Positions 16,358-24,955 of a DNA stretch of 64,000 nt are shown here, in pieces. The stretch lies in assembly GCF_025917315.1 (NCBI RefSeq), contig NZ_CP080627.1:806001-870000 (forward strand), given 5' to 3'. This DNA comes from Halomonas qaidamensis. Lineage in GTDB: Bacteria; Pseudomonadota; Gammaproteobacteria; Pseudomonadales; Halomonadaceae. The position numbers were made by a program, and so were the translations under genes. How positions within the stretch are numbered: the first letter of the stretch is position 1; each line of letters starts with the position of its first letter. The notes beneath the pieces were generated by a model. That model searched no databases. It was not told the origin of the DNA and worked only from the letters and a program-made list of their open reading frames with translations.

Positions 16358-18088
16358 ATGAAAAAAAACAGCTCGTGGCCTGTGTGGGCTGTGCTGGTTG
16401 TCACTTTGGTGCTTTCCAGCGTCTGCACAGCGCAAACTCAAGGAGATGAGAGCGAGGATAAGCGATGGTTCGCCATTGATTCGCTTAACACAGGGCTAGG
16501 CGATGTGCCTGAGGATGTTGGGCGGATGTCGCCACGGGAAATGGTTCGCAGCTTTTTAGCGTTCACCGAAAGCGAGGATTACGCCGCAGCCGCGCATTTG
16601 CTTAACCTCAACGATATTGATCCAGGCGAACAGCAGGCTCAGGGAGCCGAGCTTGCTAAACAATTGTCTGAGGTATTAAAACGTGGTGAGTGGTTGGATG
16701 CATCTAATATGTCCGGCCGTCAAGACGCGGTGATAGAAGACCCTTCCGGGCAGAACCCGCAGGCAGGAGAGCCGCAGCGCAATATTGAACTAGCAGCCCT
16801 AACCGCAGACGACCAAGCCTACGATGTTCGGCTGGGGCGCTACCGCGTGGGTGAAGAAGATCCAGTGTGGTTAGTCATGCCAGAGAGCGTGACGTTTATT
16901 CCGACTCTCTACGAAGAGTACGGACCTTCAATGCTGGAACGCTATATTCCCGAACGATTAAAAGCATCGTTTGGCATGCTAAAAATCTGGGAGTGGTTAG
17001 CAATCCCGATTTTTTTAATCGCCATTGGTACGGTGGGAGTGGTCACTTATTACTTCGTTGGGCTAGTAGCTCGCATCCTGCCTTCTGGCGTGTCTACTAT
17101 TTTTGCCGATCAAATTGGCGTGCCCATGGCGATGATTGTTATGTCGCTGGTAACGCAGATGCTGCTGGACTACGTGGTGTCGTTTTCCGCTATTGCGACG
17201 ACAACGTTCCGCGTGCTGTTGATCTCTATTATGGCCTGGGGTGCAGGTACTATTGCGTTGCGTTTTGTCGATACGATTATGCTGCGTTTAACGCGACGCT
17301 TGGTGGGGGAAATTGATGACACGAAGCCTAAAGATCAGCGACGGCTGCTAACCTCGCTATATGCATTGCGCCGCGCCATTATTCTGATCACTGTAACCGG
17401 TGTATCTATCTACATCCTAGGCCAAGTTCAGCTTTTCGAGACTCTTGGCTTGTCTATTCTAGCGTCTGCCAGCGTATTGGCAGTATTAGTGGGTGTGGCG
17501 GGGCAAACGGTTCTTGGCAATATTCTTTCCTCGTTTCAGTTATCGCTTGCCAAGCCTATCCGTATCGGCGACTTGGTGGTCTTTGAAGGAGAGTGGTGTT
17601 ATGTCGAAGGGATCTTTTATACCTATATTCGACTGAGATCATGGGACGAACGACGCTTGATTGTGCCTGTCACCTACTTCACTTCTAAGCCTTTCGATAA
17701 CTTGTCAGTGAAGAGCACCAAGCTGTACCGATCCTTGGTGCTGACGCTTCACCTAAGTGCTGATATAGGATTGCTAAGAGATAAATTCCTCGAATTTGCC
17801 AAAGAGGAGGAGAACGTTGTTGAACACCATAAGCTGCTCTGTTACGTGACGGCACAAACGGGAACGGCCCAAACCATCACCTGCTATTTAATGACATCTG
17901 ACCCCATGGCGGGCTGGACCGCTGAGATGAACCTGCGCGAGAAGCTGCTAGCCTTTATCCGCGATAACCATCCAGAGTGGTGGCCAAGAGAAATCATGGT
18001 TATCAGCCATGAAGATATTGCACGCGGAGAAGGGCAAGGTAAGCGTTCGCGGGAAGCGGATAGTTCTGCTGAAAAACCGTCTGAATAA
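16358..18088 (+). CDS. MscS-family mechanosensitive channel
   Basis: A 576-residue protein. A Sec signal peptide ('VLVVTLVLSSVCTAQ') is followed by an acidic periplasmic region (about 25-205), four or five membrane helices, the pore-lining TM3 'ILASASVLAVLVGVAGQTVLGNILSSFQLSLAKPIRIGDLV' (in parts; about 370-410), and the cytoplasmic beta/vestibule domain. This is a longer MscS relative, not minimal MscS. It opens under hypo-osmotic membrane tension, which suits a halophile. The ATG at 16358 was chosen because the signal peptide begins there; an in-frame extension to 16190 is not signal-like. Confidence 0.88.
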   Translation: MKKNSSWPVWAVLVVTLVLSSVCTAQTQGDESEDKRWFAIDSLNTGLGDVPEDVGRMSPREMVRSFLAFTESEDYAAAAHLLNLNDIDPGEQQAQGAELAKQLSEVLKRGEWLDASNMSGRQDAVIEDPSGQNPQAGEPQRNIELAALTADDQAYDVRLGRYRVGEEDPVWLVMPESVTFIPTLYEEYGPSMLERYIPERLKASFGMLKIWEWLAIPIFLIAIGTVGVVTYYFVGLVARILPSGVSTIFADQIGVPMAMIVMSLVTQMLLDYVVSFSAIATTTFRVLLISIMAWGAGTIALRFVDTIMLRLTRRLVGEIDDTKPKDQRRLLTSLYALRRAIILITVTGVSIYILGQVQLFETLGLSILASASVLAVLVGVAGQTVLGNILSSFQLSLAKPIRIGDLVVFEGEWCYVEGIFYTYIRLRSWDERRLIVPVTYFTSKPFDNLSVKSTKLYRSLVLTLHLSADIGLLRDKFLEFAKEEENVVEHHKLLCYVTAQTGTAQTITCYLMTSDPMAGWTAEMNLREKLLAFIRDNHPEWWPREIMVISHEDIARGEGQGKRSREADSSAEKPSE

Positions 18089-18097
18089 TAGACATTA

Positions 18098-18122
18098 AGC
18101 AGCGGCAAGTGCCGCTGCTTTT
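18098..18122 (+). terminator. Terminator of the MscS gene, possibly bidirectional
   Basis: A perfect 10-bp stem (18098-18107 with 18110-18119) closed by two bases, followed by TTTT. It lies 10 bases past the MscS stop and 22 bases beyond the end of the convergent truncated Aas gene. Confidence 0.8.
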
Positions 18123-18143
18123 ATCAGTTCTATCGCTCAGTGT

Positions 18144-21100
18144 TTATTTACAAAGTGTCAAAAATCCATCTTCGTCGATAAACCCTTTATCGCCGGTGAC
18201 GAACCAACGTTGACCGTCGAGTTCTTTAATGGCGGCGGCGGTGCGTTTCGAGTCGTTTAGGTAGCCCTGCGTCAATTGGGGGCCGCTGATCAAAATCATG
18301 CCTGCTTCTCCGGTAGGCTGTTCCGCAAAGCTTTCCGGCTCAACGATCTTAACGCTGGTGCCGGGGAGTGGCATGCCCACAGTGCCTGCTTTACTGCCTT
18401 GCTGTATTTTCTGGTAATGAGCGCCCAACGAATCCGGCAGGTTGACCGATGCCACCGGAGCGGTTTCAGTTGCCCCATAGCCTGTATAAATAGGCTTATG
18501 GAATTTATGCGTAAACTCCTTACATGCATTTTCATTTAGGGTATCAGCACTGATAACTACTGCTCGTAGGCTTTCCAGCATGAGTGGGTGCACGTTAGGG
18601 TTGTGATTTAAGCGCTGTAGAAAGTCTGATGTACCGAACATCAGGGTGGCTCTGTGCTTGGCGACAGCGCTGGCAATGCCAGGAGTGTCGTTCGGGTCAG
18701 CGTGGCAGACCAGCGGCAGGCCTTCGATAAGTGGCATCAACTGGGTAACGGTGAGCCCAAAGGCATGAAACAGAGGCAGCGAGCCCAACACCACATCATC
18801 ATGTTGGGTGTTAAGCACATCGGAGGTCTGCTTGATATTGGCCATCAGGTTGCGGTGGCTCAGCATGACGCCTTTAGGTTGCCCTTCACTTTTGCCTGAA
18901 AACACAATGGCGGCGGTGGTATCGGCATCTCTACTACGGCAGTAAAGACGCTGAAGTAGCCACGCAGGCAGCAGGCGAACGGCAAGCCAAGTGCTGACGC
19001 GTTCATGGCGGTGGATACCGGCTTGCAGGTCTTCCAGGTAAATTGTCTGAGTATTTGCCAGCTGTGAACTGACGTTTAGCCCTTGCTGCTGGAGTTTTTC
19101 GACAAAGTGGCGCGAGGTAAACACGGTGTCGATGTTGGCTTGGGTGAGTGCCGCAGACAATAGAGTGTTGTTCGAGGCGTTATTGTGGCTGTCGTTAGGA
19201 GTGTCATTGAAACTGTCGTTAACATGATAGTTGAGGTTGATCAGCGTTTTTCCAGCGAGAAGGGTTGCCATAGTGGCCAGTGCACCCACGCTGCTATTGG
19301 GCAGCAGTAGGCCCACGTTTTGCTCTGGGGTTAGCGTGTGAATACGCTTTGCAATAAGCAGGCTGGCGGTAAGCGCTTGGCCTGCTGTTAGCGGAGGGCT
19401 AAGGGTGTCGGTGAGTGCTTGTGCGCCGAGGTTACGCTTCACGCTACGAATCCAGGCGTCGGGCAGCGAGGGCAGTTCATCAATAGCATGTTGCCACGAG
19501 TTGGTGGCTTGTTCGAAGATGCGCCGTTTAAGCACGTCCGCAGGGGTGTCTTTAGGCAGCGGCTTGCCAAATGCAACGACGACTGAGCGATGGAGAGGCG
19601 CGTTACGCAGCTCTTTGAGTTTGCTAGATGAGCGTGAAAACTGGCTGCCCCACAGTCCGCGCAGGTAAAACGGCACAATACGTACCTCTGGGTTTGCCAG
19701 CTTACAGGCACGTTCGTAGCCTCGGCGTAGCTCACCTAGCTGGCCGTTGCGACTAATCGCGCCTTCGGGGAACAGGCATACCACTTCACCGCTATTCAGC
19801 TGTTCGGCAACGGCGGCTAAGGCATTATCGGCACCAGCGCCCCGTTCGATAGGAATACAGCCCAGCGCCTTAAAAAACCAACGTAAGTACCAGCGCTGAT
19901 AAATATCTTTCAGCATGACAAAGCGCACGGGGCGGGGGCTAGCAATTTGCACCATTGCCCAGTCTACCCAACTGATATGGTTGCCGAGCAGTAGCACGCC
20001 GCCTTGGGCGGGTAAATTTTCGAGCCCATGAACATCGACACGGTAGCGACGGGTTAGCAGAAAACTGAGTAGAAAGCGCACCAGGCTTTGGGGCAGTTTG
20101 AAAATGGTGTAACCACCGCCCACCATGGCAACGCTTGCCACGATCAGTAACAGGTAGTGGCTATCCACACCCGCTAAGGCGAACAGCGCAGTGAGCGCCA
20201 GAAAGCCCAGCATGGAGAGGTTCTGAATCCAGTTGTTGGCAGCCAGCACAGTGCCTAGCTCATGGTCTGCCGCGTGAAATTGAATCAGTGCATTGAGCGG
20301 TACAATGAATAGCCCGCCCATCATGCCAATCAACACAAAGTTCATCGCTTGGCTAATGGGTGTGGTGAGCAGTGGCAGGCACCACAGACCAATCGCAACG
20401 CCGACAGCACCTAATGGAATTAAACCGGTTTCAATGCGGTTACGAGACAGCTTGCTGGCCAGTAATGACCCCAGGGCAATCCCAATACCGCTAGCGGCAA
20501 GAATCCCTTGTAGCACTAAGGTGTTATCAATGCTGAGTGCGTCTTTGGCATAGGCGGGAAATGCGGCGAGCAGCACTTGGCCCACCGACCAGAAGGTCGC
20601 AAGGCCGATGATTGACAGCCGTAGCACCGGCTGGCGGCCAAGAATGCTCAGGTTGTCTTTCAGTGCGCTGCCTTTGATATAGCGTTGCCAAGTGAGCGGG
20701 GTCGTCGAGGGCTGCGTGTTATCCAGCTTCAGGCGATAAAGTGCTGCCACTTGGATGATGCTGTTCAATACCAGCAGCCAGCCCAGCGGCGCAATGCTGT
20801 GCAATAGCTCGCCGGGTGTTTGGGCGCTGGGTAAAATCCAGCTTTCAAACAAGGCGGTAAAGGCCACGGTGCCCGCCAAAATGGCACCAATGGTGATGGC
20901 CTGGATAAGCCCATTAGCTTCTGCCAAGCGAGGCTTGCCAAACAGTCCTATCACCAAGCCATATTTGGCAGGGGAGTAAAAGGCCGACTGAATCGCCAGC
21001 ACCAGCGTCATGGCAAACGCCAGCCAAAACCAGCCTTGGTAGTAAGCGGCGGTGATGCCCAGTGAAACAGCAACGGCGGCCCAGGCGGAAACCCGTAGAA

Positions 21101-21332
21101 TACGCACTTTGGGGTAGCTATCTGCCACATGGCCTGCTGGGCTAAAGAGTAAAATAAACGGCAAAAGGATAAGCCCGTTGACCAGTGCCGTGAGTACCAC
21201 CTGGGTTTCACCGTCGTAGCTTTTAAAAATCGTGTTTTGAATAACAATTTTATGCCCTAAATCCACAAAGGCATTTAAGAAAATGGCAATCAGATAGGGC
21301 CAGACGCCCGCGATGCGTAGTAAAGGTTGCAT
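18144..21332 (-). CDS. LplT-PlsC-Aas fusion (lysophospholipid recycling), C-terminally truncated
   Basis: A 1062-residue protein in three parts. MFS flippase like LplT (about 1-420); PlsC-type acyltransferase (about 430-620) with 'NHISWVDW' (HX4D) and 'FPEGAISRNGQ'; then an AMP-forming acyl-ACP synthetase domain with 'AAIVFSGKSEGQPKGVMLSHRN' (in two parts) and 'GYGATETAP'. In Aas proteins about 100 further residues follow the 'TGDKGFIDEDGFLTL' point, holding the hinge and catalytic lysine; here the frame ends 'LTLCK' and stops. The P-loop also deviates (SGKSEG rather than TSGSEG). Flippase and acyltransferase could still work; the synthetase step is probably dead. Confidence 0.85.
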   Translation of the reverse strand: MQPLLRIAGVWPYLIAIFLNAFVDLGHKIVIQNTIFKSYDGETQVVLTALVNGLILLPFILLFSPAGHVADSYPKVRILRVSAWAAVAVSLGITAAYYQGWFWLAFAMTLVLAIQSAFYSPAKYGLVIGLFGKPRLAEANGLIQAITIGAILAGTVAFTALFESWILPSAQTPGELLHSIAPLGWLLVLNSIIQVAALYRLKLDNTQPSTTPLTWQRYIKGSALKDNLSILGRQPVLRLSIIGLATFWSVGQVLLAAFPAYAKDALSIDNTLVLQGILAASGIGIALGSLLASKLSRNRIETGLIPLGAVGVAIGLWCLPLLTTPISQAMNFVLIGMMGGLFIVPLNALIQFHAADHELGTVLAANNWIQNLSMLGFLALTALFALAGVDSHYLLLIVASVAMVGGGYTIFKLPQSLVRFLLSFLLTRRYRVDVHGLENLPAQGGVLLLGNHISWVDWAMVQIASPRPVRFVMLKDIYQRWYLRWFFKALGCIPIERGAGADNALAAVAEQLNSGEVVCLFPEGAISRNGQLGELRRGYERACKLANPEVRIVPFYLRGLWGSQFSRSSSKLKELRNAPLHRSVVVAFGKPLPKDTPADVLKRRIFEQATNSWQHAIDELPSLPDAWIRSVKRNLGAQALTDTLSPPLTAGQALTASLLIAKRIHTLTPEQNVGLLLPNSSVGALATMATLLAGKTLINLNYHVNDSFNDTPNDSHNNASNNTLLSAALTQANIDTVFTSRHFVEKLQQQGLNVSSQLANTQTIYLEDLQAGIHRHERVSTWLAVRLLPAWLLQRLYCRSRDADTTAAIVFSGKSEGQPKGVMLSHRNLMANIKQTSDVLNTQHDDVVLGSLPLFHAFGLTVTQLMPLIEGLPLVCHADPNDTPGIASAVAKHRATLMFGTSDFLQRLNHNPNVHPLMLESLRAVVISADTLNENACKEFTHKFHKPIYTGYGATETAPVASVNLPDSLGAHYQKIQQGSKAGTVGMPLPGTSVKIVEPESFAEQPTGEAGMILISGPQLTQGYLNDSKRTAAAIKELDGQRWFVTGDKGFIDEDGFLTLCK

Positions 21333-21466
21333 GAAATGACGCCTTGTAAACCAGAAGTTAGGGCACTTTCGGTAAATGGAGCTAATGTTGCAACTCTGGT
21401 GGTTAAAGTTGTGTTATTTGGGCTTTAAGGTATCGTTATACGCTACTTTATGTGTCTGGAGGTCAT

Positions 21467-22225
21467 GTGTCTCAGACAAGAGCACTTATCGATACCTTAA
21501 AGCGTCAGCTGCGTTCCCAGGGTAAAACCTATGCGGATGTGGCGATATGGCTTGAGTTAAGCGAGGCCTCGGTCAAGCGACTGTTCGCTGAACAGCACAT
21601 CACCTTAGAGCGGTTAGAGTGCATTTGCGACCAGCTTAACCTGGAATTTTCCGAGCTGGTGCAAGCCATGCAAGAAGAAGCGCATCGTTTACAGGAGCTA
21701 ACCCAGGCGCAAGAGCAGAGCATTGTCGATGACCGTGAGCTGTTTTTGGTCGCTGTGTGTGTGATTAACGGCTATCGGTTTGATGAAATTCATCATCAGT
21801 ACCAGCTCAGCGAGGCGCAGTGTACTCGCCAGCTACTGGCGCTAGAGCGACTAAAGTTGATTGACCTGTTGCCGGGTAATCGAATCCGGCGGCGTGTGGC
21901 CGCGAATTTTCGCTGGCGCCCTGGGGGGCCTATTCAACGTTTTTTCCAGCAATATATTGCCACGGAGTTTTTTCACTCCCATTTCGATAGTGACGGCGAA
22001 AAGCTGATGGTACTGAATGGCTTGCTTTCCCATGCGGGCAATGCGGAATGGCAGCAAACGATGCAGCGGCTGGCGAAAGAATTTCACGCCCTGTGTGAAC
22101 GGGAAAGCGGGTTGCCCATTCATCAGCGCTTTGGCACTACCTCGGTACTGGCTGTTCGGCAATGGCAGTCAACGCTGTTTAAAGATGTTGCTCGCGGGTC
22201 GTACCAGCAAACTAAAAGTCTATAA
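21467..22225 (+). CDS. Helix-turn-helix (XRE-like) transcriptional regulator
   Basis: A 252-residue protein with an N-terminal HTH of XRE type ('YADVAIWLELSEASVKRLFAEQHITLERLECICDQL', in parts; about residues 20-55), a connecting helix, and a C-terminal half of about 150 residues ending in an all-helical segment of no known family. GTG at 21467 is preceded by GGAGG; an in-frame GTG 15 bases upstream is less likely because it overlaps that site. It diverges from the Aas fusion and precedes rlmA. Targets unknown. Confidence 0.7.
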   Translation: MSQTRALIDTLKRQLRSQGKTYADVAIWLELSEASVKRLFAEQHITLERLECICDQLNLEFSELVQAMQEEAHRLQELTQAQEQSIVDDRELFLVAVCVINGYRFDEIHHQYQLSEAQCTRQLLALERLKLIDLLPGNRIRRRVAANFRWRPGGPIQRFFQQYIATEFFHSHFDSDGEKLMVLNGLLSHAGNAEWQQTMQRLAKEFHALCERESGLPIHQRFGTTSVLAVRQWQSTLFKDVARGSYQQTKSL

Positions 22226-22282
22226 AAACTGTTTTTATTACCGAATACCTTAAAAGTACACATCTTATGAGCTTACATTGTT

Positions 22283-23143
22283 ATGAATAGCACTCCTTTT
22301 CAAGCGCTGGCCTGTCCGCTAGATGGTGAGCCGCTTCATCTGGCAGGCAGTGCTTGGCGCTGCGCTGCTGGGCACAGCTTTGATGTTGCCAAGCAAGGTT
22401 ACGTCAACTTGCTTCCAGTGCAGCAAAAGCGTTCCACCGACCCCGGCGACAGTAAGCCGATGGTGGCGGCAAGGCAGCGTTTTCTTGAGGCTGGTTATTA
22501 TCAGCCTATTGCTCAGGCCGTAAGCAAACATCTGTTAAGCCATGCTGAGGTTCGGTCTGCCAGCTCGTTTGGCTGCCTGGATGCTGGCTGCGGTGAAGGC
22601 TATTACTTGCGTGAGCTATCCCGTGCTGCATTGAATTCGCGGCCACTGTCACTGGTGGGATTAGATATTTCCAAATGGGCAGTGCTGGCGGCAGCCAAGC
22701 AAGACGATAAAAAAATGCCGCATTGTAGTTGGGTCGTTGGTAGTAATGCTCACTTGCCAGTGCAAACGGCAACGCTCGATAGTGTGCTATGTATGTTTGG
22801 CTTTCCAGTGCATCACGAATTTGCGCGGGTATTAAAGCCGAGTGGCCTGTTGGTACAGGTTGAAGCAGGGGCAGGGCACTTGCGTGAGCTGCGAGAGGTG
22901 ATTTATCCCACGCTTAAGCCAGACCCGACAAGCGAACGGAAGGTGCCGGAGGGCTTTGTTCAGTTGCAGACGGAATCACTTAGCTATCAAATAGCGTTGG
23001 AAGGGCAAGACTCGATTGGTGATTTATTAGCGATGACGCCACATCTATACCGCGCCAGTCAGGAAGGCCGAGCACGTGCAGCGGCGCTGGATGCGTTAAC
23101 GCTGACGGTGGATGCCAGGCTAATGATATATGAGCGGTCATAA
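22283..23143 (+). CDS. rlmA: RlmA-like 23S rRNA (guanine-N1) methyltransferase
   Basis: A 286-residue SAM-dependent methyltransferase. The N-terminal zinc-finger region has 'ACPLDGEPL' and 'WRCAAGHSFD'; the second cysteine of the E. coli CPLC box is Asp here, common in relatives. It is followed by the family hallmark 'QGYVNLLPVQQKRSTDPGDS' and motif I 'CLDAGCGEGYYL' (about 95-107). Family members methylate G745 (Gram-negatives) or G748 of 23S rRNA. It is a stand-alone gene 57 bases after the HTH gene. Confidence 0.88.
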   Translation: MNSTPFQALACPLDGEPLHLAGSAWRCAAGHSFDVAKQGYVNLLPVQQKRSTDPGDSKPMVAARQRFLEAGYYQPIAQAVSKHLLSHAEVRSASSFGCLDAGCGEGYYLRELSRAALNSRPLSLVGLDISKWAVLAAAKQDDKKMPHCSWVVGSNAHLPVQTATLDSVLCMFGFPVHHEFARVLKPSGLLVQVEAGAGHLRELREVIYPTLKPDPTSERKVPEGFVQLQTESLSYQIALEGQDSIGDLLAMTPHLYRASQEGRARAAALDALTLTVDARLMIYERS

Positions 23144-23170
23144 GGGGCGGGCATAAGAAGGGTAGCAAAA

Positions 23171-23268
23171 AAGAGAGTGTAAAAAATCTAATCGCACTCT
23201 CTCAATTACATTCTCAAGTACTTTTTCAAGTACTTTTTCAAGTACTGTCTCAATGTCACTCTCTTTTA
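23171..23268 (+). terminator. Terminator-like hairpin interrupted by repeats, 3' of rlmA
   Basis: AGAGAGTG (23172-23179) can pair with CACTCTCT at 23195-23202 (15-base loop) or with an identical CACTCTCT at 23257-23264, which is followed by TTTATT as a terminator tail. The 12-bp repeat block at 23214-23249 lies between the two 3' arms. Confidence 0.5.
23214..23249. repeat. 12-bp tandem repeat, three copies
   Basis: TCAAGTACTTTT (23214-23225), the same again (23226-23237), and TCAAGTACTGTC (23238-23249). It is in the rlmA-csp convergent gap. Confidence 0.85.
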
Positions 23269-23286
23269 TTCTTAACCCATGAACGC

Positions 23287-23314
23287 AACAAGGCCCGCAT
23301 AAGCGGGCCTTGTT
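23287..23314. terminator. Strong hairpin between rlmA and the cold-shock gene
   Basis: AACAAGGCCCGC (23287-23298) pairs perfectly with GCGGGCCTTGTT (23303-23314), loop ATAA. It lies 46 bases beyond the cold-shock stop, on the side where that gene's transcript ends. The T-run on either strand is short. Confidence 0.7.
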
Positions 23315-23359
23315 ATCCGAACCGGTTAAGGTTCGAGCAAATTCTTAAACCGTTAAGGC

Positions 23360-23566
23360 TTAGGACATTTGCTTGATGTTAGAAGCCTGAAGGCCTTTCT
23401 TACCCTGGGTAACGTCAAAAGAAACGTTAGCACCTTCTTGAAGGGTTTTGAAACCGTCAGACTGAATTTCAGAGAAATGAGCAAAAAGGTCGTCGCCACC
23501 GTCAGAAGGAGCGATGAAACCAAAACCTTTAGTGTCGTTAAACCATTTAACTGTGCCAGTTGCCAT
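23360..23566 (-). CDS. CspA-family cold-shock protein
   Basis: A 68-residue single cold-shock domain: '[19 protein letters not shown]' with RNP1 'KGFGFI' and RNP2 'DLFAHF'. It binds single-stranded RNA/DNA as a chaperone. Length and motifs match CspA/CspD-type proteins exactly. A leader of about 220 bases with no gene lies upstream, as expected for cold-shock mRNAs with a structured 5' UTR; a GCGC-TAAT-GCGC hairpin sits about 15 bases before the ATG. AGGATC is upstream of the ATG (23564-23566). Confidence 0.95.
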   Translation of the reverse strand: MATGTVKWFNDTKGFGFIAPSDGGDDLFAHFSEIQSDGFKTLQEGANVSFDVTQGKKGLQASNIKQMS

Positions 23567-23788
23567 GATGTAGATCCTTTCGCGCTAATGCGCCGTAATA
23601 AAATTCCTGGTATTACCCAGATGAAAAGTAGCGGGTGAAACAAGGAATACAATATCAGGCTGCCGAAATAGATCGTACACTTCTGAAACCATGCTGCTTG
23701 CTAACCAACTGACGCTACAGTGACATGATTTTTCCTTCGAGTCAAAGCCTTTTATGAATATTTTCTAGAAGCGGTGTCATGGTCCGGG

Positions 23789-24004
23789 CTACTTCCACCC
23801 CATTTTCCATGTGCTAGCGTCTTTTAAATCTTGCCATGCAAGAATGATCTCACGGTTGGAATGAATAGCTTCAATGACTACTTCCACAACCTGCTCTTCT
23901 TCATTGCGCAGGAGTTTTGTGACGATAAAGTGTTTCTCTTTATGGCGAGGCTGAGTGGCAGTCCATTTGCTGTTGAGAAGTTTGCTAGGGTTGAGGCTAT
24001 TCAC
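23789..24004 (-). CDS. TIGR02450-family Trp-rich small protein
   Basis: A 71-residue protein matching the TIGR02450 family: 'NPSKLLNSKWTATQPRHKEKHF' (split), 'VVIEAIHSNREIILAWQDLKD' and 'STWKMGWK' at the C-terminus. The family is found mostly in marine gammaproteobacteria and its role is unknown. Three of the four tryptophans are conserved in position. It is a single gene, start ATG with CAGGAGCA upstream (24005-24015). Confidence 0.87.
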   Translation of the reverse strand: MNSLNPSKLLNSKWTATQPRHKEKHFIVTKLLRNEEEQVVEVVIEAIHSNREIILAWQDLKDASTWKMGWK

Positions 24005-24139
24005 GATGATGCTCCTGTGAGTTGGGGGCTATATGGCGAGCCAGTCTAATATTTATTATTAAAAGTAGTATCTTTAGCAGGGCGTCGTTGAAGCGGTAAT
24101 TCTGGTGCTACGGCACATTATCAATACAAGGAGAATCCT

Positions 24140-24613
24140 ATGGTTGCCGACTATGAACTGGCCTACCTAAAGCGCGCTGTGGCCTTGGCAGAAGAGGCTT
24201 TAAACGCGGGGGATGAGCCATTTGGTAGCGTGCTGGTAAGTGATGAAGGCAAGATACTGGCCGAGGATCGAAATCGCATTGCCGATGGAGATTCTACTCA
24301 GCACCCAGAGTTTGCCCTGGCCCGCTGGGCAGCGAATCATATGACGCCTGAAGAGCGTATGAAAGCAACTGTTTACACTTCAGGAGAGCATTGCCCAATG
24401 TGTGCGGCGGCCCATGGCTGGGTAGGGCTAGGTCGTATCGTTTATGTCAGTTCCTCTGAACAGTTGGGTGCATGGCTGGCTGAACTTGGCGTAGCGCCAC
24501 CGCCTGTCGCTCCGCTATCGATTAATGAGGTGGTGCCCGATTTGGCTGTTGATGGCCCAGTGCCTGGGCTGGATGAGCAAGTCCATGCCTTGCATCGCCG
24601 TTTGCATGCATAA
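24140..24613 (+). CDS. Nucleoside/cytidine deaminase-like zinc enzyme
   Basis: A 157-residue CDA-fold deaminase. The zinc/catalytic motifs are 'QHPEFALARWA' (H-P-E where most have H-A-E; about residue 54-56) and 'SGEHCPMCAAAHGW' (C-x2-C, about residues 89-92). Family members include guanine deaminase and tRNA adenosine deaminase TadA; the C-terminal 'PLSINEVVPDLAVDGPVPGLDEQVHALHRRLHA' region (shown in part) fits the guanine-deaminase-like group more than TadA. AAGGAGAAT precedes the ATG. Substrate unproven. Confidence 0.8.
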   Translation: MVADYELAYLKRAVALAEEALNAGDEPFGSVLVSDEGKILAEDRNRIADGDSTQHPEFALARWAANHMTPEERMKATVYTSGEHCPMCAAAHGWVGLGRIVYVSSSEQLGAWLAELGVAPPPVAPLSINEVVPDLAVDGPVPGLDEQVHALHRRLHA

Positions 24614-24688
24614 CGTCAGAGCCGAGTTTTGAAGGACAGGGTTTTTATTGGCTGGCAAGGTTCGGTGATAAATGTATGACCGATAAAG

Positions 24689-24725
24689 ACAAACACCGCC
24701 TTGTGCTCGACAAGGCGGTGTTTGT
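24689..24725. terminator. Strong hairpin terminator
   Basis: A 16-bp perfect stem (24689-24704 with 24710-24725) closed by GCTCG. It lies between the convergent deaminase and YqaE/Pmp3 genes and could end both. Confidence 0.85.
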
Positions 24726-24761
24726 TAAATCGGTGCAAAAAAGAGCACCAGGGTTTCAATG

Positions 24762-24795
24762 TGTCTAATGTTTCAATATGTCTAATGTTTCAATA
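24762..24795. repeat. 17-bp tandem duplication overlapping a stop codon
   Basis: TGTCTAATGTTTCAATA is repeated exactly at 24762-24778 and 24779-24795, with a partial earlier copy. The second copy contains the last codons and stop of the Pmp3/YqaE gene. Confidence 0.88.
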
Positions 24796-24955
24796 TGACA
24801 TAGAAGGCGTGGATGATGCCGGGTACAAAGCCAAACAGCGTCAGAATAATGTTCAGCCAGAAATGTCCTTTGAAACCGACCTCAAAAAACACCCCTAGTG
24901 GGGGCAGAATAACGGCAAAGATCATCTTGATCGGGTCAGTTGCGGTAAACGCCAT
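24782..24955 (-). CDS. YqaE/Pmp3-family small membrane protein
   Basis: A 57-residue protein, short enough to be missed by length cut-offs. It begins MAFTATDPIKMIFAVILPPLG and has two membrane helices ('IFAVILPPLGVFFEVGF' and 'WLNIILTLFGFVPGIIHAFY') joined by 'KGHF', the Pmp3/YqaE signature, including 'PPLGV' and 'PG.IHA'. In yeast, Pmp3 sets membrane potential and salt tolerance; bacterial YqaE is stress-induced. AGGAGG is at 24961-24966 before the ATG. Its 3' end lies in a tandem repeat. Confidence 0.88.
   Translation of the reverse strand: MAFTATDPIKMIFAVILPPLGVFFEVGFKGHFWLNIILTLFGFVPGIIHAFYVILKH

Noticed and set aside
23214..23249. Possible CRISPR-like repeats
   Set aside because: Units are 12 bases and contiguous, with no spacers and no cas genes.
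23318..23350. GGTTCGAG motif resembling a tRNA T-loop
   Set aside because: No acceptor or anticodon stems can be folded around it.
24701..24898. Plus-strand 65-codon frame antisense to the Pmp3/YqaE gene
   Set aside because: It overlaps a strong hairpin and the better-supported small membrane-protein gene.
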